NCBI GenBank assembly: GCA_018268935.1
Contig: JAFDVS010000059.1
Coordinates: 1-64,000 of the forward strand
Direction of reading: 5' to 3'
From: Acidobacteriota bacterium
GTDB lineage: Bacteria > Acidobacteriota > Terriglobia > Bryobacterales > Bryobacteraceae
Length of the DNA: 64,000 nt
Part shown: piece after piece, positions 61,628-64,000 of the stretch
Layout of the letters: each line of letters opens with the position of its first letter
Numbering within the stretch: the stretch's first letter is position 1
Notes under the pieces: model-generated
The model's database searches: none
What the model saw: only the letters and a program-made list of their open reading frames with translations
Told to the model about the DNA's origin: nothing
Translations under genes and position numbers: made by a program

Positions 61628-62149
61628 CGCCTTCGATTCAAGCCCGATCATCGCCACGATGATCCCCAATTCGCGGATCTCCACTTTGCCCGCTTCAAGG
61701 AACTTGTCCAGTGAGAACTCGACGGACACGGCATCGGCATGGAGCGCCGCGGGCGGTACTTCGTGCTTGTAGGTGTAGTCCCCGTTCTTCGTGTAGGTCT
61801 CGCTGGGCAGCACCGTTCCATTGACCTTGGGCGTGATCGTCACGCTGCCAAGGTGCTGAATCGTCGACTCGGCGACGGAGAGCCGCAGGACGAGAAACGC
61901 ACCGTCCTTATTGGCATTGCGCGGTGGGCGCAGCGTGACGTTGAACTTGCCTTTCGTCCAGCGCCAGGCGTTGCCTTCTAGCGCATGGAAGCCGCTGACG
62001 AGTTGCTGTGAAGTCTGTGGATCCGCGACGTGAACGATGGAGCGCAAGCCGGGCTCGCTGTCCTGTGTTTGCGTGATGCGCACGCGTTCCGGGGTCTTGC
62101 AGGCCGTTGTTGCTAACGCGCAGAGAAGGACGGCGCTCAGTCGCCGCAT
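61622..62149 (-). CDS. Putative lipoprotein
   Basis: A 175-residue protein. The ATG at 62149 starts a lipoprotein-type signal (MRRLSAVLLCALATTACK) with Cys17 as the acylation site, although the -3 residue is unusual. The mature part is beta-rich (RWTKGKFNVTLRPPRNANKD, LRLSVAESTIQHLGSVTITP) and unrecognised. Its start lies 13 nt inside the end of the molybdopterin oxidoreductase gene, so the two are coupled. Its 3' end overlaps the convergent gene at 60845 by 6 nt. Confidence 0.7.
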   Translation of the reverse strand: MRRLSAVLLCALATTACKTPERVRITQTQDSEPGLRSIVHVADPQTSQQLVSGFHALEGNAWRWTKGKFNVTLRPPRNANKDGAFLVLRLSVAESTIQHLGSVTITPKVNGTVLPSETYTKNGDYTYKHEVPPAALHADAVSVEFSLDKFLEAGKVEIRELGIIVAMIGLESKAL

Positions 62150-64000
62150 CGTTCCACCTGCACGAGGCAACTGAAGAATGTGGCGCCGCCGCCGAGGTCG
62201 GTGAGACGCGGCGAGGTGAGCACATTGATCCCCTGACGATTGGCAGAGCGTTTGGGCCAGCGCACGGATGGCGCGCGCACCACGCCCTGCGCCACTGATC
62301 CATTCACCGATGCTTTCAGCATGACGCTGCCGCGGTCATTGTAGATGCGGACGAGGTCGCCATCGACGATCTGGCGCGGCGCTGCGTCGATGGTGTGCAT
62401 CCAGAGTTCGCCTGTCTCGCTGTCGGCTTCGTCGCGATGACCGAAAGTGGAGTTCATCGAGTTGTCGTTCTTCGAGCAGATCATCTCCAGCGGGTACTTG
62501 GCGGAGAGCGCTTTGTCGCCGCGGCGCGATTCCACCGGCGGCTCATAGTGAAGCGTTTCCGGCTTGAACTCGCACTTGCCGTCGGGCGTTCCATAGCCGC
62601 CGTCTTTGAAGGGTTGGTAGGGGCTGCCGAGGTTGAGGCGAACGAAGTGCTCGCGCTCGAGCTGCTCCAGCGTGATGCCTTTGACGAAGGGGTGCTCGCT
62701 CGAAAGCAGAGTGCGGATCATGTCGTCTTCGGTGTCTTGGAAGCAGGGCTCGTCGAAGCCCATGCGTTCGGCGAGCAGGCGAAAGATCTCGACGTTCGAC
62801 TTCGTTTCGCCGGGCGCGGGCAATGCAGGCCGCGCCAGTTGCAGGTAGTAGTGGCCGTAGGCGCCGTAGAGATCGGTGTGTTCGAGGAACGTGGTGACGG
62901 GCAGCACGACGTCGGCGTAGTCGGCGGTGTCTGTCTGGAACTGTTCGAGCACGGCGAGGAAAAGATCGTTACGGCGCAGCCCGCGATTGACCGATGTGAG
63001 ATCGGGGTTGATGGCGCCGGGGTTGGAGTTGTAGACCACCATCGCATGGACACGCGGATTGTTCTCTTCGTTCAGCAGGCGGCCGAGTTCCGACATGTTG
63101 CAGAGGCGCGCTTCGCGGCCGAGCGCGGACTTCATCTGCAGCTCAGGCATTTCGAGCGCGGCGCGATTGATCTGGTGCGCTTGCGAGGTGCTGAGCTGCA
63201 ATCCACCGCCGATGTCTTTCCAGGATCCGGTGATGACAGGAAGATAGGCGACGGCCTGGATGGAGCGTCCACCGCGTTCGCTGCGGTTCACGCCGTAGTT
63301 GAGGCGGATGGCGGCAGGACGCGTGGTAGCGTACTCGCGGGCGAGGCTGACGATGTCTTCCTTTGCGATGCCTGTGAGGGCTTCCACGCGATCGGGCGGA
63401 TATGCTGCTGCGTGGGCTTTTAGGGCCTCAACGTTGCGGGCATGTTGCGAGAGGTAGTCGCGGTCTTCCAGGCCTTCGGCGAAGATGACGTGCATGAGGC
63501 CGAGAGCCAGCGCCATGTCCGTGCCGGGATGAATGGTGAAGTGCTTGTGGGCAAGCGCGGCGGTACGCGTCTTCACCGGATCGATGGCATAGAACTTCGC
63601 GCCGTTGCGGATGGCTTCCTGCACGAACGGCCAGAGGTGGACGTTGGTGCCGTGGATATTGGCGCCCCAGGCGATGATCAACTTGGAGTGGCGGAACTGC
63701 TCGGGCTCAGTGGAGTAGCGGACGCCGTAGGCTTCGGTCATGCCGACCATGCCCGCGGTGGAGCAGATGGTGCGATCGAGCCGCGATGCGCCGAGGCGAT
63801 GGAAGAAGCGGCGATCCATGCCTGCGTTATTGAGCACGCCCATGGTGCCCGCGTAGCTGAAGGGCAGAATGGATTCGGGGCCATGCTGCGCGGCGACACG
63901 TTGCAGGTTGGCGGCGATGGTGTCGAGGGCTTCGTCCCAACTGATGCGGGTGAAGCGGCCTTCGCCCTTCGCGCCGGTGCGCTTCATGGGATAGAGGAGG
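62137..64000 (-). CDS. Molybdopterin oxidoreductase, partial at window edge
   Basis: The reading frame is open to the window end; the bases before the first visible ATG read LLYPMKR, the usual lead-in of DMSO-reductase-family enzymes, so the N-terminus lies outside. Visible segments include GEGRFTRISWDEALDTIAAN, KLIIAWGANIHGTNVHLWPF, FYAIDPVKTRTAALAHKHFT, a PLLK-like YADVVLPVTTFLEHTDLYGA, and the C-terminal molydopterin-binding GDLVRIYNDRGSVMLKASVN. It is a bis-MGD oxidoreductase of unknown substrate. Whether it has an N-terminal [4Fe-4S] site or a Tat signal cannot be seen. It is followed by a coupled lipoprotein gene. Confidence 0.88.
   Translation of the reverse strand, partial: LLYPMKRTGAKGEGRFTRISWDEALDTIAANLQRVAAQHGPESILPFSYAGTMGVLNNAGMDRRFFHRLGASRLDRTICSTAGMVGMTEAYGVRYSTEPEQFRHSKLIIAWGANIHGTNVHLWPFVQEAIRNGAKFYAIDPVKTRTAALAHKHFTIHPGTDMALALGLMHVIFAEGLEDRDYLSQHARNVEALKAHAAAYPPDRVEALTGIAKEDIVSLAREYATTRPAAIRLNYGVNRSERGGRSIQAVAYLPVITGSWKDIGGGLQLSTSQAHQINRAALEMPELQMKSALGREARLCNMSELGRLLNEENNPRVHAMVVYNSNPGAINPDLTSVNRGLRRNDLFLAVLEQFQTDTADYADVVLPVTTFLEHTDLYGAYGHYYLQLARPALPAPGETKSNVEIFRLLAERMGFDEPCFQDTEDDMIRTLLSSEHPFVKGITLEQLEREHFVRLNLGSPYQPFKDGGYGTPDGKCEFKPETLHYEPPVESRRGDKALSAKYPLEMICSKNDNSMNSTFGHRDEADSETGELWMHTIDAAPRQIVDGDLVRIYNDRGSVMLKASVNGSVAQGVVRAPSVRWPKRSANRQGINVLTSPRLTDLGGGATFFSCLVQVERCGD

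Overview
The window is high-G+C bacterial DNA that looks acidobacterial, closest in character to the Solibacter/Bryobacter type. This assignment is inferred from gene content: two very large Oar-type TonB-dependent receptors, Ser/Thr kinases fused to TPR tails, DNA-binding heads fused to TolB/PD40 propellers, an ECF sigma factor of the Sig-70_X6 type, an acidobacterial-type duplicated orphan permease, and secreted carboxypeptidase-regulatory-like proteins. I see no tRNA, rRNA or CRISPR array.

Layout. 0-1.1 kb: a MazEF-type toxin-antitoxin pair, then decayed fragments of a radical SAM gene and of a second mazF tail. 1.1-5.5 kb (minus strand): secreted protein, radical SAM/SPASM enzyme, di-heme cytochrome, cupin. 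5.6-16.1 kb: regulators and signalling (OmpR-type winged helix with TPR; HTH-TolB propeller; S41 peptidase; Ser/Thr kinase with TPR) with a secreted hydrolase between. 16.2-27.0 kb: a nutrient-uptake block with two Oar-like receptors, a membrane-tethered DNA-binding/propeller protein between them, and a secreted tandem-domain hydrolase. 27.0-28.2 kb: a decaying padR plus HAAS-domain gene pair; the second gene is split by an 89-bp insertion bounded by direct repeats. 28.2-36.2 kb: an orphan fliM, an outer-membrane-like protein, ankyrin and TPR proteins with palindromic repeats, a membrane protein overlapping a GGCT-like gene, and a secreted protein. 36.4-39.9 kb: Ser/Thr kinase, ECF sigma factor, TPR protein.

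39.9-46.3 kb is the most accessory-looking part. It holds a truncated Gfo/Idh/MocA gene, a shrunken duplicate of the ankyrin/membrane-protein pair from 33-35 kb, a CILP-like protein, a 1045-residue NLR-like NACHT NTPase with an apparent PD-(D/E)xK nuclease head (the best defence-system candidate in the window), and an mqsRA toxin-antitoxin operon with a recognisable MqsA-type operator.

46.5-54.6 kb: U32 hydroxylase-type protein, HTH/SEC-C protein, and a translationally coupled minus-strand operon of lactonase-like protein, sulfatase and PLP decarboxylase. 54.7-64 kb: RidA-like protein, three MacB/FtsX-type permeases with no ATPase, folP, a stand-alone copy of the DNA-binding-like domain seen at 19.6 kb, a lipoprotein, and a molybdopterin oxidoreductase running off the window edge.

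Most of the + strand from about 1 to 55 kb is C-rich whatever the gene orientation. The blocks near 5.6-7.3 kb and 36.4-39.9 kb are G-richer, and the strand bias reverses beyond about 58 kb. This was judged by eye, not computed.
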